Of a DNA stretch of 64,000 nt, positions 43,000 through 55,021 are shown piece after piece; positions within the stretch are counted from its first letter, which is position 1; each line of letters opens with the position of its first letter. The notes under the pieces were generated by a model, which did not search any database, had not been told where the DNA came from, and saw nothing but the letters and a program-made list of their open reading frames with translations. Source of the DNA: Platanthera guangdongensis. Taxonomy: Eukaryota > Streptophyta > Magnoliopsida > Asparagales > Orchidaceae. The stretch is from contig CM077152.1 of NCBI GenBank assembly GCA_039583875.1, positions 21,179,538 to 21,243,537 on the forward strand, written 5' to 3'. Both the position numbers and the translations under genes were made by a program.

Positions 43000-44229
43000 T
43001 GTTGCAGGTCGTCCGGTCTTTCTCCGGTCTGAAAAATTGGACCGCCTTACTCGGAATTGGATCGGGCGCGCAAACAGTCAAAGTAGACAACAACAAATGA
43101 CAAGAGAGATTTTTTTGACGTGAGAAACCACGTGCATGGATCTGTGTCGAGCCAAACTCTACTAGTTCATTTGAATTTACAAAGATTGATGTTTGATCTC
43201 GGAGGGCAACAGACCGCTTCTCCGTTACAATTGCAAAGTACATGACATGAAAAAGAAGCTAAGTGCTCGAAGCCTCGATGAAAGCGCTCCGGCCTTGGAA
43301 ATTTAGCTAAGCCCACGGAACCTCGATGGAAGCGTTTCGACTTGGAGAATTTTCTGAGTTCTTGGAACTTTGGAGGGGCGTTATCATTGCAGTGGAGCCT
43401 TAATGGGAGCGCTCCCACAGAGGCGTATGTTGAGACTTGACGCTTGTTGGGACCTTAGCGCAAGAAGATGAGCGGTGTGGATTCCTAAGCGGAAGATCGG
43501 CCTAAGTCCACGATCTCGCCAAAAATTTCTAAGCTCTCTTTTGCCTTTGGAGTTGCTTGTCTTCAAATGAAGGCCTGATGACCTAATTATAAATTATTGA
43601 AGGGTCATAATAGTAATTGTGTCGGGACGTAATTAGTGTTGGCGAATGACGTCGCTCCATTTTAGTCACATGGATCACCAAATTTAACGAAATGATGGAA
43701 GTGTCCCTCGGGTAATTTGGGCGGCCCGAGTAAGGTGCCTGGCGGCGGTAACCGTCGAGGGTGATCGACGACGGTATAAGAGGCGGGAAATGGCGGGGGT
43801 CTCCCACGGCGGTAGCGGCCACCGGCGTCCGCGCGCGGGCACGGGGCACGTGCGTCCGTTGCGTGACCACGCGGGGCACGGCCCTAGGGCCGTGCGGACG
43901 TACGGTCTCTGCGCGCACAGGTCACGCACGCATAGGCCGCTCGTGCGCATGCCACACGGGGCACGACCGCACACACATTGGTCACACGCACGCACAGGCT
44001 GTGCAGGGTGTGGTCGCGCGCGCCATCCAGGCGCGCGCCGGCCGCGCACGCCACGAGCAGGCCGGGCACGCCTACGCGGCCCCGTCGTGCGCGTGCGCGG
44101 GTTCGACTTCCTTCTTGGGTGCTTTTCTCGAGTTGTGGCTTCACATACATGACTTTTTCGGTTTGGTTAATGCGCACTTGATCTGAATCCCACTGGTTTA
44201 ACTTAGAAATTTAAGGAGGGACCCCATCA
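43000..44229 (-). repeat. Family C LTR1 (3' LTR)
   Basis: 1230 bp, TG...CA. The segment GGACCGCCTTA..., the ATGACGTCGCTC block (43648) and the end CATCA are all matched by LTR2. A GC-rich CACG-containing region (43800-44100) yields long but meaningless open frames on both strands. Confidence 0.8.
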
Positions 44230-44779
44230 AATGCCCCCAAATTTTTGCAAGTCATGACTCGTGAAGTGAGGAGCGCGAAAACTTCCTGCTTTTTCAGGAG
44301 CGTCACGGGTCGTTTGGAAAAATTATCTATCATTCTTTCGAGATATTGGGGCTCTGGACTTTGAGCGGCATGCATGGAGCTCGCTTCATCCGAAGGTTCG
44401 TTAACGGGAGGATCTTCAGGGCGGTTTGCATCCAAAGGCGGGGGGTTCCCCCGTGCAACCACCAGTTGCGCCCCGTGTGCGTCAACGACATTGGGAGGAT
44501 TGGAAACTCCTAGGTCATGTAGGAGGGTGATCACGCCAACCTGACACTCTTCCATTAATCAGAAACGCTCCTCTATTGAGTTGGTAGGAGCGGCATCGGT
44601 AGTCCCGTTAGGCAGTGGAGCGTTGATCGCATGTGACTTAGTCGAAGCTAACTCGGGGCGCTCTTCCAGAGCTACGCCATTTGTAGTGCGTGCACTTCTT
44701 CTTGTCATTGACGTTAGTTGGAGGATGCTAAGACCTGTCAGAGTTTCTGGGAACACACTTCCCACTGATGGCGCCAAAC
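44230..44779 (-). pseudogene. Family C interior: gag-like N-terminal remnant
   Basis: The minus-strand frame gives MTRRSARTTNGVALEERPEL and, after a stop, LMEECQVGVITLLHDLG and PQYLERMIDNFSKRP. Position directly after the primer site fits a gag N-terminus. No zinc knuckle, protease, RT or integrase is present. Confidence 0.5.
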
Positions 44780-45627
44780 TGATGCGGGTCTCCTGGTCTT
44801 TCCCCAGTCTGGAGAAATCGGACCGCCTTAGCTTGAGATTGGAGCGGGCGCGCAAATAGCCAAAGTAGACAGCAACAAATGAAAAGAACTTTTTTTGACA
44901 TGAAAACCCGAAAATGGTCAAAAACCGCGTGGCTGGATCTGTACCAAACCAAAATTTACTAGTTCATTTGAGTTTATAGTGATTGAGATTTAATCTTGGA
45001 GGGAGACATACCACTTCTCCGTTACAATTGCAAAGTACAAAAAAGATAAAAAAGAAGCTAACTCGGAGCATAGATGGAAGTGCTACGACCTTAGAAATTT
45101 GGCTAAGTCTACGAAACCTCGATGGAAGCGTTCTAACTTGAAAAATTCTCTAAGTCCTTGGAACTTTGGAGGGACGCTCTTGTTGCAACAGAGCCTTGAT
45201 GGGAGCGCTACCGCGAAGGCGTATGCTGGGACTTGACGCTTGTTCGGACCTTAGCGCAATCAGAAGAGCGGAGCGGATTCCTAAGTGAAGGATTAGCCCA
45301 AGTCCACGATCTCGCCAAAAAACACATGAGCACTCTCTTGCCTCTGAAGTTGCTTGTCTTTAAATGAAGGCATGAGAGCCTATTTATAGTTTTCTGAAGT
45401 TTCATGGTGGTAATTGCATCGAGACATAATTGGTGCTGGCGAATGACGTCGCTCTATTTCAGTCACATGCATCACCAAATTTAGCAAAATGACGGAAGCG
45501 TCCTCCGGGTAGTTCGGGCGACCCGGGCAAGGTGCCCGACGACGACGGTGGACGGGGGCAGCCGACAACGGTGGGGGTAGCCGACGGCGGCAACGGAGTC
45601 GGCGCATGCGCGGGGCGCGGCCCTGCG

Positions 45628-48114
45628 TGTAACACCCCAAAATTTGAAAGAGGGACGATCAGCATTTTTTGGCCAACATTGGGTCTTAGTAGGGGGTCAC
45701 ACGGCCTAGGACACGGGCGTGTCCCTGGCCGTGTCAAGCTCAGGCTCGTCGAGAGTCCGGGAAGTCGACGTCTTGCGCTCGACAAAGTGTCGAGTAGGGG
45801 TACACAGCCTGTGACACGAGCGTGTCACAAGGCGTGTCCTGCTGTGTCAATCCGTGTTTGACGATTTCCATGGATCTGCGTTCGACGATTTCCCCAGCAA
45901 TCTGCGTTCGACGATTTCCATGGATCTGCGTTCGACGATTTCCCCAGCAATCTCTGTTCGACGATTTGGCTGCGTTCGACGATTTTGCCAGGGAACTCCG
46001 TTCGACGATCTGGCCAACGATCGACCATCTACGGACGTGTCCCAGGCTGTGTCCTTCTCGGGTTGTGAGCCGGGATGTGTAAGGAGTTGGACACGGCCTG
46101 GAGCCCAGGCGTGTTCAGGTTTTACACGGTCATGTCAAATGTGACACGGGCATGTCAAGGCCCAGTGTCTTGTTTTTGGAGCGACGGTTTCAGCGTCGAT
46201 TGGGGAACACAGCCATGGACACGGGCGTGTCACAAGCCGTGTTCGACCTAGGTGTTTTGATTTTCAGTTCGAATCGTGGCCGTTCTTCCCTTTCTTTTGG
46301 GATCTGATGGTCCAGGACTGCTCTTGCTGAGTTAAGTCCGAGAATAGGGTTAGAAACTCTCATTCTTCTCCAAGCTTTCTCTTACTAAAGTTCTAGAGAG
46401 AGGGGAGAGCAAGGAAGACGGTGAAGAGGAGATCCGACCATTAGAGAGGCTTCGGTGCTCCAAATCGCGAGCCGAGTCCAGATCCGTGGAGGCTAGACCG
46501 TTGCGAAGGTTTTCATCCGGCTATTTTTTCCATGACTAGGAAGAGGAGTCGGAGGGTAACAACACTTCTCCTCTTGGTTTTAGGATGCATGTTTTAACAT
46601 CTTTTATTTTCTAGTTTTTGGACACCAAACTCTCAAATGAGAGGAGTTTGGGTCGCCAAGGTTCAAGAGGAACCTCTGGGTCGATTGAGTCTGTCCCCGA
46701 TATATTTTTGCATTAGAGATCCGCTTCGTTAGTGGATTAGGCATGGGGGGTGAAGCCGTAGTCGCGACCGTTAGTCCGACTCGGTGATGTTGCATACGAG
46801 GTTTAAGGATTCGTAGAGATCCGTAGCGACAAGAGGCCGTTTGTGATGTGTGATGTTTGTGGTGTTCTTCCCTTTATCTTGCGTGAGTACGTGTGGCCGG
46901 TACCGGACAAGGTTAGTTCCTCATTGGCGGTAGATGGTTTCCTTGGTGGACAAGGTTTGCTCCGCATGGGTGGTAGATGGTTTCCTTGGTGCACGGGAAC
47001 GCTGCAGTATGCATGGGGGATTAGGGTGGAATTGTCTTGAATTGTGATGTGCCAAGGCGTGGCTGTGTCTCCGTGGTCGGCTGACTATCCCGTGACGTGC
47101 AAGTCATGTGTGGAAAGTGTCCCGACGAGACTAGTCCCCTTTTGTGAGACTGACGAGAACGTCGAGCATGGTGCAAGCCCGGACAATGAGGCCATGAGCG
47201 GGTGGGGTCCATCAAGGGTTCTTAGAATCCGTCAGTGTGTTGGACGGAATCCTGACATAAGAAGTCAGAGTTTGTCGGCAAGCCCGGGTCTACGACCGTG
47301 AGCGGGTGGGGCCTTGGCAAGAGTTCCGTGTGGCGGCTTGTATGCCGTTGGGGGATTGTGGTTCCCCTTTGTTTGCGTCTTTATGTCAATGAGGATATGA
47401 TGAGTACCCAAATGATGTGATGTTGTGCTACATGCATACACTATAGGGTGCCTTGGGTGAAGCCCGGAGGTTGCATTCATGTTGCATAGTAGGCCCTATT
47501 ATTATATGCTCAACAGTAGAGAACATGTATGATGTTTGAGACATCCAAGCCTGTTTCCTTAGTTGCTTTTCTTGCTTATGAATATTGCATACGAAGTGCT
47601 AACTTGCAGGTTGGAGGAGTACCCCGGGGTCCGTTAGGGGCGGCCGAGAGGAGATGTGTTGGTTACACAGTTTGAGGTTAGCCTTTGCTGACCCACGTTA
47701 CTAATAATTTTTACAGGGCCAGGATCGAAAGCAGGAGCTAGCTCGCCGGCCAGAAAGGCCTAAGCCTCATGAAGTGTTACCTTTCCGCTGTAGCTCTACT
47801 TTTTATGACATTGTATGTTTGATGTCCATGTTGACCGGCTTGCATGCCGAGGTAGACTAGGAGTACTTATGCACTTTTATGATTGATGTATTATTTGAGT
47901 TTGGACTCACTTTTGTTGTAAGGCCATAAGACCATTTCGTTACTCTTGTAGGTGTGGATAACTTCTAGTCTTGCTTGTTGTTTCCGCTGTGTTGTGTTAT
48001 GAGTTTTGAGATTGAGTAGCTATATCATCTTTTAATACTGAAGCTGTGACGTCTGTATGTTGTGGGGCCCCGGCCGGACCCATATTATACGGTAATTACA
48101 GGGGAGGTGTTACA
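45628..48114 (+). mobile_element. Solo LTR (family A), 2487 bp, TSD CTGCG
   Basis: Ends TGTAACACCCC and GGAGGTGTTACA, flanked by CTGCG at 45623-45627 and 48115-48119. The 5' third is filled with GACACGGGCGTGTC-type near-palindromes and a TTCGACGATTTCC tandem repeat (45861-46020). No coding domain is present. It is nested in LTR2 of the family C element and was therefore the later insertion. Homologous LTR copies lie at 29810 and 33770. Confidence 0.88.
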
Positions 48115-49041
48115 CTGCGGCCGCGTGCACCATGCACGCGCACGATCTGTGCGCGCCAAGGCAGCACGCACCATGCACGCGCACGATCTGTGCGCGCCCA
48201 GGCAGCGCACACCATGGACGCGCACGATCTGTGCGCGCCCAGGCCGCGCACACGTCCGTCGTGCGCGGGCGCAGGCCGCGCAAAGGGATTTTGAAGTCGC
48301 ACAGACACAATCTAAATACTGGCAATTTGGGGGGTTTGGGGGGCAGCGCCTCTTGAGCGGGGGTTCGGGGGCAGCGTCCCGAAATTTTTTTTTGAAAGAT
48401 ATTTAAACTGCTACACACATATCAAAAGAGAACTCACAAAGTTTGAAGTGGAACACCTTACTTACAAACCACTGTAATGGAAAAGAAAATATAATCTAGA
48501 AAAAACTATTAAAAAGGTGTGACAAGGGGCTAGACATGCTGTTTCATTGCTCCGCCAATACCCATAGAATACTGGACTGAAATTCAGTTCAGATTTCACA
48601 AAAAAATCAGGACTGAAATCCGCGGGAGCTGTGAAATCTGGACTGTAAATCAACTGTTAAACTGAAATCAAAAGAAAGAAGAAGAAGAAGAAGAAGTTAC
48701 CTGGCGGGAGCTGCTTGGCGGGATCAGCGGGAGCAGCCTGGCGGGCTAGGGCACGGAGCAGCGGGAGCAGCGAGATTTCTTCTCCCCGAGAAAATCACGG
48801 AAAATGGCGGGATCAGCGGGAGCAGGCTAGGGCACGGAGCAGCGGGAGCAGCGGGATTTCTTCTCCCCGTGAAAATCGCGGAAAAAGAAGCTCGGGCACG
48901 TGCCCTAGCGTGCCAAGTCATAGTTCCGCCCGTGCTTTTCAGGACTTGTGGCTTCACGCGCATAACTTACTCAGTTTGGTTTATGCGTACTTGATCCGAA
49001 TCTTGTTGGTTTGACTTAAAGTTTCAAGGGAGATCCCATCA
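48115..49041 (-). repeat. Distal part of family C LTR2
   Basis: Continues the LTR after the nested solo LTR. A unit of about 43 bp (GCACGATCTGTGCGCGCC core) is repeated three times at 48123-48245. From about 48285 to 48890 the sequence departs from LTR1 and contains an (AAG)n tract (48672-48697) and a roughly 90-bp tandem duplication with GGGAGCAGCG words. The LTR end (CTTGATCCGAATCTTG...CCCATCA) then resumes. Confidence 0.65.
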
Positions 49042-49046
49042 CCAAC

Positions 49047-49843
49047 CATGTCTGTTGTCATGGTAAAGAATTATATTTTTAAACATAAAAAATGGATGGA
49101 GTTGCGAGGTCAAGCGAATGTGGATCGTTATTCTGGGTTTCACGGGCATGGCAACCATCGGCGGTGGCCCTGCCCGGTCGCCGTCGGACAACTACCGACG
49201 GATTCGACGAGGACCGGCAAACCTGCCGGTAGGAGGCGGGCAAGCCGCTGGTGGCGGAGCCTAATCCTTGCAAAGTGCCAAAACTCTATTTTGAGTTTTT
49301 GACCTTTTTGAGAACGTAACCACCCCCGTTATTCCTCACCGCTTCATTGCCAACGCTCCCATGCCCACCGCTTCAACTCTCACTGTAGAAACAAACATGC
49401 CGTTGGGCATTTTTGCTCCCTCACCATTAAAGGGAAAATGTGAATGCTAAAAAAATTGTTTGATAACTCTTCAATAACCACCGTCGCCGCTCTAATTAGA
49501 TGTAATTTTATCCCTTTTTGAGACAGCACAACCACCCCCCTTGATTTCTCACTCATTCATTGCCAACACTCTCATTCTCACCGCTCCAACTGTGTCACAA
49601 AATTTCACGAAGTTTTGTAAAATTGAAGGACTTTCATGCAAAGAAAAATTTAGGAACTAATTTCAAAAAGTAACCAATTTTTATGAAATTATTTCAAACA
49701 AAACAAAATTTATACACTCAATTTCAAAAAATTCCTAAAATTTAGAAACCAATTGCATATATTTGCCTAATTTGCCCTATGCTTCACATACAGAGAGAAT
49801 CGGCATTATATTACTATATTGAAGCCATTTACTCAAATAATAA
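49047..49843. other. Non-coding flank with a diverged direct repeat
   Basis: The phrase ACCACCCCC...TTCATTGCCAAC...CACCGCT...CAACT occurs at about 49320-49385 and again at about 49530-49595. No gene seen. Confidence 0.4.
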
Positions 49844-49956
49844 AGGCGCTATTTGGGGGGACTTATTTTCACCCGTCAAGCGGTTACGACCGCATGTCCG
49901 CGTTCATGCAGACATAATCGCTTGACCGGTGAAAATAAGTCCCCCAAATAAAGCCT
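49844..49956. mobile_element. Small palindromic MITE
   Basis: 113 bp, nearly a perfect foldback: the left end AGGCGCTATTTGGGGGGACT and the right end (reverse complement AGGCTTTATTTGGGGGACTT) continue through TATTTTCACC.GTCAAGCG. Flanks are A-rich; the TSD is unclear. Confidence 0.65.
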
Positions 49957-52189
49957 AAATCCGCCATATCTTCGGTGTTCCATCCGCAGAATTCGGTTAT
50001 CTTGTTTGACAAAAAGAAGCCGCTAAAATTCTTAAGCTGAATCCAGTTGTTGAGAGTTTCCAATTGTTTCCTCAGTTTCTGCGGTCAATCTCTCTTGCAC
50101 ATTCTACTGCCATGGCTAGCTTCTCCTCAAATTCAGAATTCCTAAGCTTCCATTTGTCGAAATGCTTGATAGATTCTTGCAGCATGCGCACCATCTCAAA
50201 CACCTGCTCATTCTATCTTCATGGCAAAATTCTCACATTCCTAGCCAAGCCTAATGTTACTAAAACATAGATAGCTCACCAGTAATCACCGCAGCCGCAG
50301 AATCCGTCTTTGAAATGATGGTAGATGTGCGAGTCTCCGACGACACGATCTCTCTCCCCGTAAAGCCCAGTATCTTCTTCATCGCCCCATGGCAATCCCT
50401 GCAAATTCTCACATTTTTCTTAACAAGAATTGGCTTTCCTACCGCCGATGAAATCAACCCGAAACAAACCGCCAGTCTAACGCTGTGCCGATTCGCCCGA
50501 ATTGATTCCTTTGTTCCAGAATCTCGCAGCTTGTCGATAAAGCCATCGCCTTCACCAATCTGCGCGGAAAGGATATCTGATACTAACTCGATCGTATTGA
50601 TTTCATCATGCAACCTTTCTCCTTCCTCAAAACTGCAGTTGCAGTTTTGATGATCGAGCTCCACAAAACTCCTTCCTTTTGTTCTATGTAGACCATTTGC
50701 TTTCATGGCGGATATCACTCTCCCTGCCTCATCCCACCTCCCTGCATCTGCGTACATGGCATAGAGTATGACATAGCATCCCGTGTTATCATGATCCAGC
50801 TGCAAAATTCTCTCCGCCGCGAATTCTTCGACTTCGATTCTGCCGTTGTTTCTACCCGCGGTTATCAAAGACCCCCAAATTCTCGAGGTCGGGGTCACCG
50901 GCATTCTCTCTATGAACTCCATTGCCTTCTCCGGTTCTCCGGCGCGGCCGAGGAGATCCACGATGCAGCCGTAGTGCTCTATCTGAGGATGAAGATTGTG
51001 CCCGCTCTGCATCATTTCGAAATACATCCAAGCTTCATTCATGAGCCCAGACACACTGCAAGCAGATAGAACGGAGAAGAATGTGCTCTCATTTGGCTGG
51101 AAACGAGCCTCTCTTTTCATGTCTGAAAACTTTTCTAATGCCGTCTTGCCGAACCCGTGAAGCGCGTGCGCCAGTATGATTGTGTTCCATGTCACAAGAT
51201 CGTCTCCGCGCAGAGGCATTTTGTCGAACACCGTCGTCGACGCCTTCAAATCCCCGCATTTTGCGTACATGTACATGATGGAGTTTAGTGTAAGAGTGTT
51301 GTGATGGTAGCCCGGTTTGAAAACATAGCCGTGAATCGGCTTGTCCTGCCGGAGCGAAGCCAGCTCCGAGTATGCGGGGATGATGCTGGAGATGGTGAAG
51401 ACATCTGGCTTCAACAATGGCTCGCCTTCCATTAGTAGTAGTTGGAAGAGACTCATGGCTTCCATACTCTTGTCGTTCTGAACATAAGCGGCTATCATCA
51501 CATTCCATGATACCAAGCTTTTCTCAAACATCATGTCGAATAACAACTTGGCCGATCTCAGCTGCCCTCTTTTGGCATACATTGAAGCAAACGCCGTCTG
51601 AAGAACAGAATGAGGAAGCAGACCTTTTCTGATAGAAAAGCCATGAACAGCTCTTCCATAAGATGAGCTTCTCAGTAATGTCAACGATGGAAGGAGATTC
51701 ACCATTGTCATAGTCATGACCGTTGAAGCCAAAAATGACCTCTGTGGAGTTCGGAGTCCATAGAAAGGGGTGACCTCGCACCTACTACACCCAGGAGACG
51801 TCACGGACCAAAGGATCAAGAAGCTAGAAACAGACCCTCGGCTCTAGCGCGGAGGTCCCACCTCATGCCCGGAAGACCTTTGAGGTCTCCCCCTCCCTAT
51901 CCAATGCTTGAGCGTGCCTTGAAGGAAGAGAGCAAGAGGATTTTTGTGGCTCTGAATGCAATGCTCTCCAAGGCACCCTTAAGGGTCTATTTATAGTTTT
52001 TTCAACCCCATGTACCAATAGAAAACAGTCACACCGGGGGGGGGGGGGGGGTAAAGATGTAATTCTGCCCCGAGGGTAAAACGGTAACAACATGGTCAAA
52101 AGAATTCCAAGGGCGGGAGAAGTCATACCCCCCACCTCCCTGGGCACCCGGGACGAACAGGTGACCCCCGAAGAACTGGAGAGCAGGGG

Positions 52190-52960
52190 GCAGGGGCGAG
52201 ACCCCGGACTCCGGCCGGTCTCGTCCCGCCAGGCCGCGGAGCAGGAGGAGGCAGGGGCGAGACCTCGGCCTCCCGGCCGGTCTCGCTCCGCCAGGCCGCG
52301 GAGTAGAAGGGGGCAAGGGAGAGACCCCAGCCACCCGGCCGGTCTAGCCGCGCCAGGCCGCGAAGTGGGAGGAGGCAGGGGCGAGACCTCGTCCTCCCGG
52401 CCGGTCTTGCCCCGCCAGGTCGCAGAGCATGAGGGAGCAGGGGCGAGACGCCGGCCCCCGGCCGGTCTCGCCCCGCCAGGCCGCGGAGCAGGAGGGGGCA
52501 GGGGCGAGATCCCGACCTCCCGGCCGGTCTCGCCCCGCCAGGCCGCAGAGCAGGAGGGGGCAGGGGCGAGACCCCGGCCTACCGGCCGGTCTCGCCCCGC
52601 AACGCCGCGGAGCAGGAGGGGGCAGGGGCGAGACCTCGGCCGCCCGGCTGGTCTCGCCGCGCCAGGCCGTGGAGTAGGAGGGGGCAGGGGCGAGACCCCG
52701 ACCTCCCGACCGGTCTTGCCCCGCCAGGCCGCGGAGCAGGAGGGGGCAGGGGCGAGACCCCGACCTCCCTGCCGGTCTCGCCCCGCCAGGCCGCAGAGCA
52801 GGAGGAGGCAGGGGCGAGACCCCGGCCTCCCGGCCGGTCTCGCCCCGCCAGGCCGCAGAGCAGGAGGAGGCAGGGACGAGACCCCGGCCTCCCGCCCGGT
52901 CTCGCCCCGCCAGGCCGCGGAGCAGGAGGGGGAAGGGGCGAGACCTCGGCCTCCCGACCG
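52190..52960. repeat. GC-rich minisatellite, unit about 61 bp
   Basis: About twelve units with the core GGTCTCGCCCCGCCAGGCCG and GCAGGAGGGGGCAGGGGCGA. Because 61 is not a multiple of three, every frame on both strands cycles through the same residues, creating long but meaningless open frames. Confidence 0.9.
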
Positions 52961-53099
52961 GTCCCACTGCTCCCACCTCGCACTTGCCGAGGGGACCCTA
53001 CTCAGCGACTACGGGGTTGTACACGATCCCCGCTCTTTTCGAGGTTGACACAAGCTCGGAAAGAAACATCAAACCCAACGTATTCGCTGAGTGACCCTC

Positions 53100-53560
53100 T
53101 CAAAGAAGGACAAACTCGGCCTCCCCGAATAGTCAACCTGTCAAGTCAGCTAATGAGAGCCTGAGTGACGAGACGGCCTCGGGGTAAAAACACTCGGTCT
53201 CCCCGAGGGGTCAACCCGTCAAGCCAGCTAATGAGAGCCTGGGTGACGAGACAGCCTCGAGGTAAAAAAGACTTAAGGTCCTCGAGAGGTACCACCGGTA
53301 CTGCCAGCTAGTGAGAGCCTGACAACGGGACCATCTCGGTGAAAAGAGAACAGTGGCATCCACGAGAGGTACCACCGGCCCTGCCAGCTAGTGAGAGCCT
53401 GACATCGGGACCGTCTCGGAGCAAAAAGGAACAGGGGCATCCACGAGAGGTACCAACGGCACTGCCAGCTAGTGAGAGCCTGACAGCGGGACCATCTCAG
53501 AGCAAAGAAGAACTTACTCTCCCCGAGGCACATTCGACCCAACCAGCTATTGAGAGCCTT
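53100..53560. repeat. Minisatellite, unit about 79 bp
   Basis: Six units measured from the CAGCTA(A/G)TGAGAGCCTG core, at 53147, 53225, 53305, 53385, 53465 and 53544. Spacing is 78-80 bp. The sequence is unrelated to the flanking 61-bp array. Confidence 0.85.
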
Positions 53561-55021
53561 GGTCTCGCCCCGCCAGGCCGCGGAGCAGGAGGGGGCAAGG
53601 GCGAGACCCCGGCCTCCCGGCCAGTCTCGCCCCGCCAGGCCGCGGAGCAGGAGGGGGCAGGGGCGAGACCCCGGCCTCCCGACCCGTCTCTCCCCACCAG
53701 GACGTGGAGCAGGAGGGGGCAGGGGCGAGACCCCGGCCTCCCGACCCGTCTCTCCCCACCAGGACGTGGAGCAGGAGGGGGCAGGGCGAGACCCCGGCCT
53801 CCCGGCCGGTCTCGCCCCGCCAGGCCGCGGAGCAGGAGGAGGCAGGGGTGAGACCCCGGCCTCCCGGCCGGTCTCGCCCCGCCAGTCCGCGGAGCAGGAG
53901 GGGACAGGTGCGAGACCTCGGCCTCCCGGCCGGTCACGCTGCTCCCACCTCGCACTTGCCGAGGGGACCCTACTCAGTGACTACGAGGTTGTACAACGAC
54001 CACTGGTTCTATCCCAAATCCTTCCATTTTCATCAATGATTCAACGGCCATCTCTGGTCGACCGTTAAGGAAATATCCATTTATCAGAACATTCCAAACC
54101 ACGACATTTTCTTTGGGAATTACATCAAATAACCTCTCTGCATTCTCCATTTCGCCACAGTTGCAGTACATATCCAGCAGTGTTGTCATAACTTTGATCT
54201 CCGATTCAAACTGCTGCCGTATGATGTAGCAATGGATCTCTCTACCGCTCTTCTTCGGCAAAATCTCCATTGAACCAGCTTCAATGGCGCTCATGACTCC
54301 AACCACATCAGGTTTCACCCCAGAATCCACCTCCACCATGCTTCTGAAGCATGAGAGGGATTTCGATCCTTCGCCATTCGACACATAGCCATCAATCATC
54401 GTGTTCCACGAAACGACCGCCCTCGCAGGCATCTGAAGGAACACCATTTCCGCGGATTCGAGGCGCCGCAACTTCGAATACATGGCAATGAGGGAGTTGC
54501 AAATGTAGATACCTGAGTTGAGTCCCAGCTTAAAGATATGGCCATGAATCTTCAATCCCTGGATTGAAGATAGCAATTTGGCGCAGGATTTAATTACAGA
54601 AGGGAGGGTGAAGTTGTCTGGAAGGTAGCCGGCGCATAGCATTTCGCTGTAGAATTGGATGGCTTCTTCGTGTTCCCCATTGTTAGTATATCCTCTGATC
54701 ATTACATTCCAGTGGAAGTTGTCAGGATTCCTGAGAGTTTGGAACAGTGTGAGAGCATTCACCATTTGCCCAGATTCCACAGTAGAGATGAGCGCCCTGG
54801 CAATGGAACTGGAATTGAAGTTTGGGGGCTGACTGATGGAAAAATAGAAATGGAAAAAGGAAATGGTCTTTCTCATTCATTAGTTTCTAACACATTTGAA
54901 TGCAGATACATGCCGGCTTAAATAGGAAAAACAGATTGGAGATTACAACAAGTCATAAAGACTGGGAATGTTTCATCTTTAAATGCGTTTGCTTCGGCTT
55001 CTCTGGTGAGTAACTGCGGCT

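Larger units (their letters stand above)
43000..49041 (-). mobile_element. Non-autonomous gypsy element (family C), TSD CCAAC, second LTR disrupted
   Basis: LTR1 is 43000-44229 (TGTTGCAGG...CCCCATCA). LTR2 is 44780-49041 (TGATGCGGG...ATCCCATCA) and contains a 2.49 kb solo LTR plus a further insertion of about 600 bp near 48285-48890. CCAAC flanks the whole at 42995-42999 and 49042-49046. On the minus strand LTR2 is the 5' LTR: it is followed by TTTGGCGCCATCAGTGGGA, the primer-site region common in gypsy elements, and the interior ends with AATTTGGGGGCATT as the PPT. The interior is only about 550 bp. Confidence 0.85.
51721..53995 (-). mobile_element. LTR of family B with large minisatellites, TSD ATGAC/ACGAC
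   Basis: Starts CGTTGAAGCC (TG changed to CG) and ends GAGGTTGTACA. Flanks ATGAC (51716-51720) and ACGAC (53996-54000) differ by one transition. At 2275 bp it is more than twice the length of its relatives because of a minisatellite of about 61 bp (52190-52960, then 53565-53935) and a repeat of about 79 bp (53100-53560). A TGTACA end also occurs at about 53024, so two tandem LTR copies joined by the 79-bp array is an alternative reading. No protein-coding domain. Confidence 0.75.

Noticed and set aside
43684..44186. Overlapping frames of 97-141 aa on both strands
   Set aside because: Located in the CACG-rich part of a gypsy LTR; no domains.
50260..51819. Single intact 519-aa PPR protein starting at 51819
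   Set aside because: The first 30 residues are LTR sequence, and the frame misses the true DYW end; it is only the C-terminal piece of a split gene.
52092..53048. Open frames of 318, 210 and 134 aa on both strands, Arg/Pro/Gly-rich
   Set aside because: They lie in the 61-bp minisatellite, whose period lets every frame stay open. The residues cycle and no domain is present.
52190..53935. Regular repeats resembling a CRISPR array
   Set aside because: There are no unique spacers between constant short repeats, units are tandem and the host is a plant.
53339..54068. Open frames of 170, 172 and 152 aa
   Set aside because: Same minisatellite effect in the second block and the 79-bp array of the LTR.
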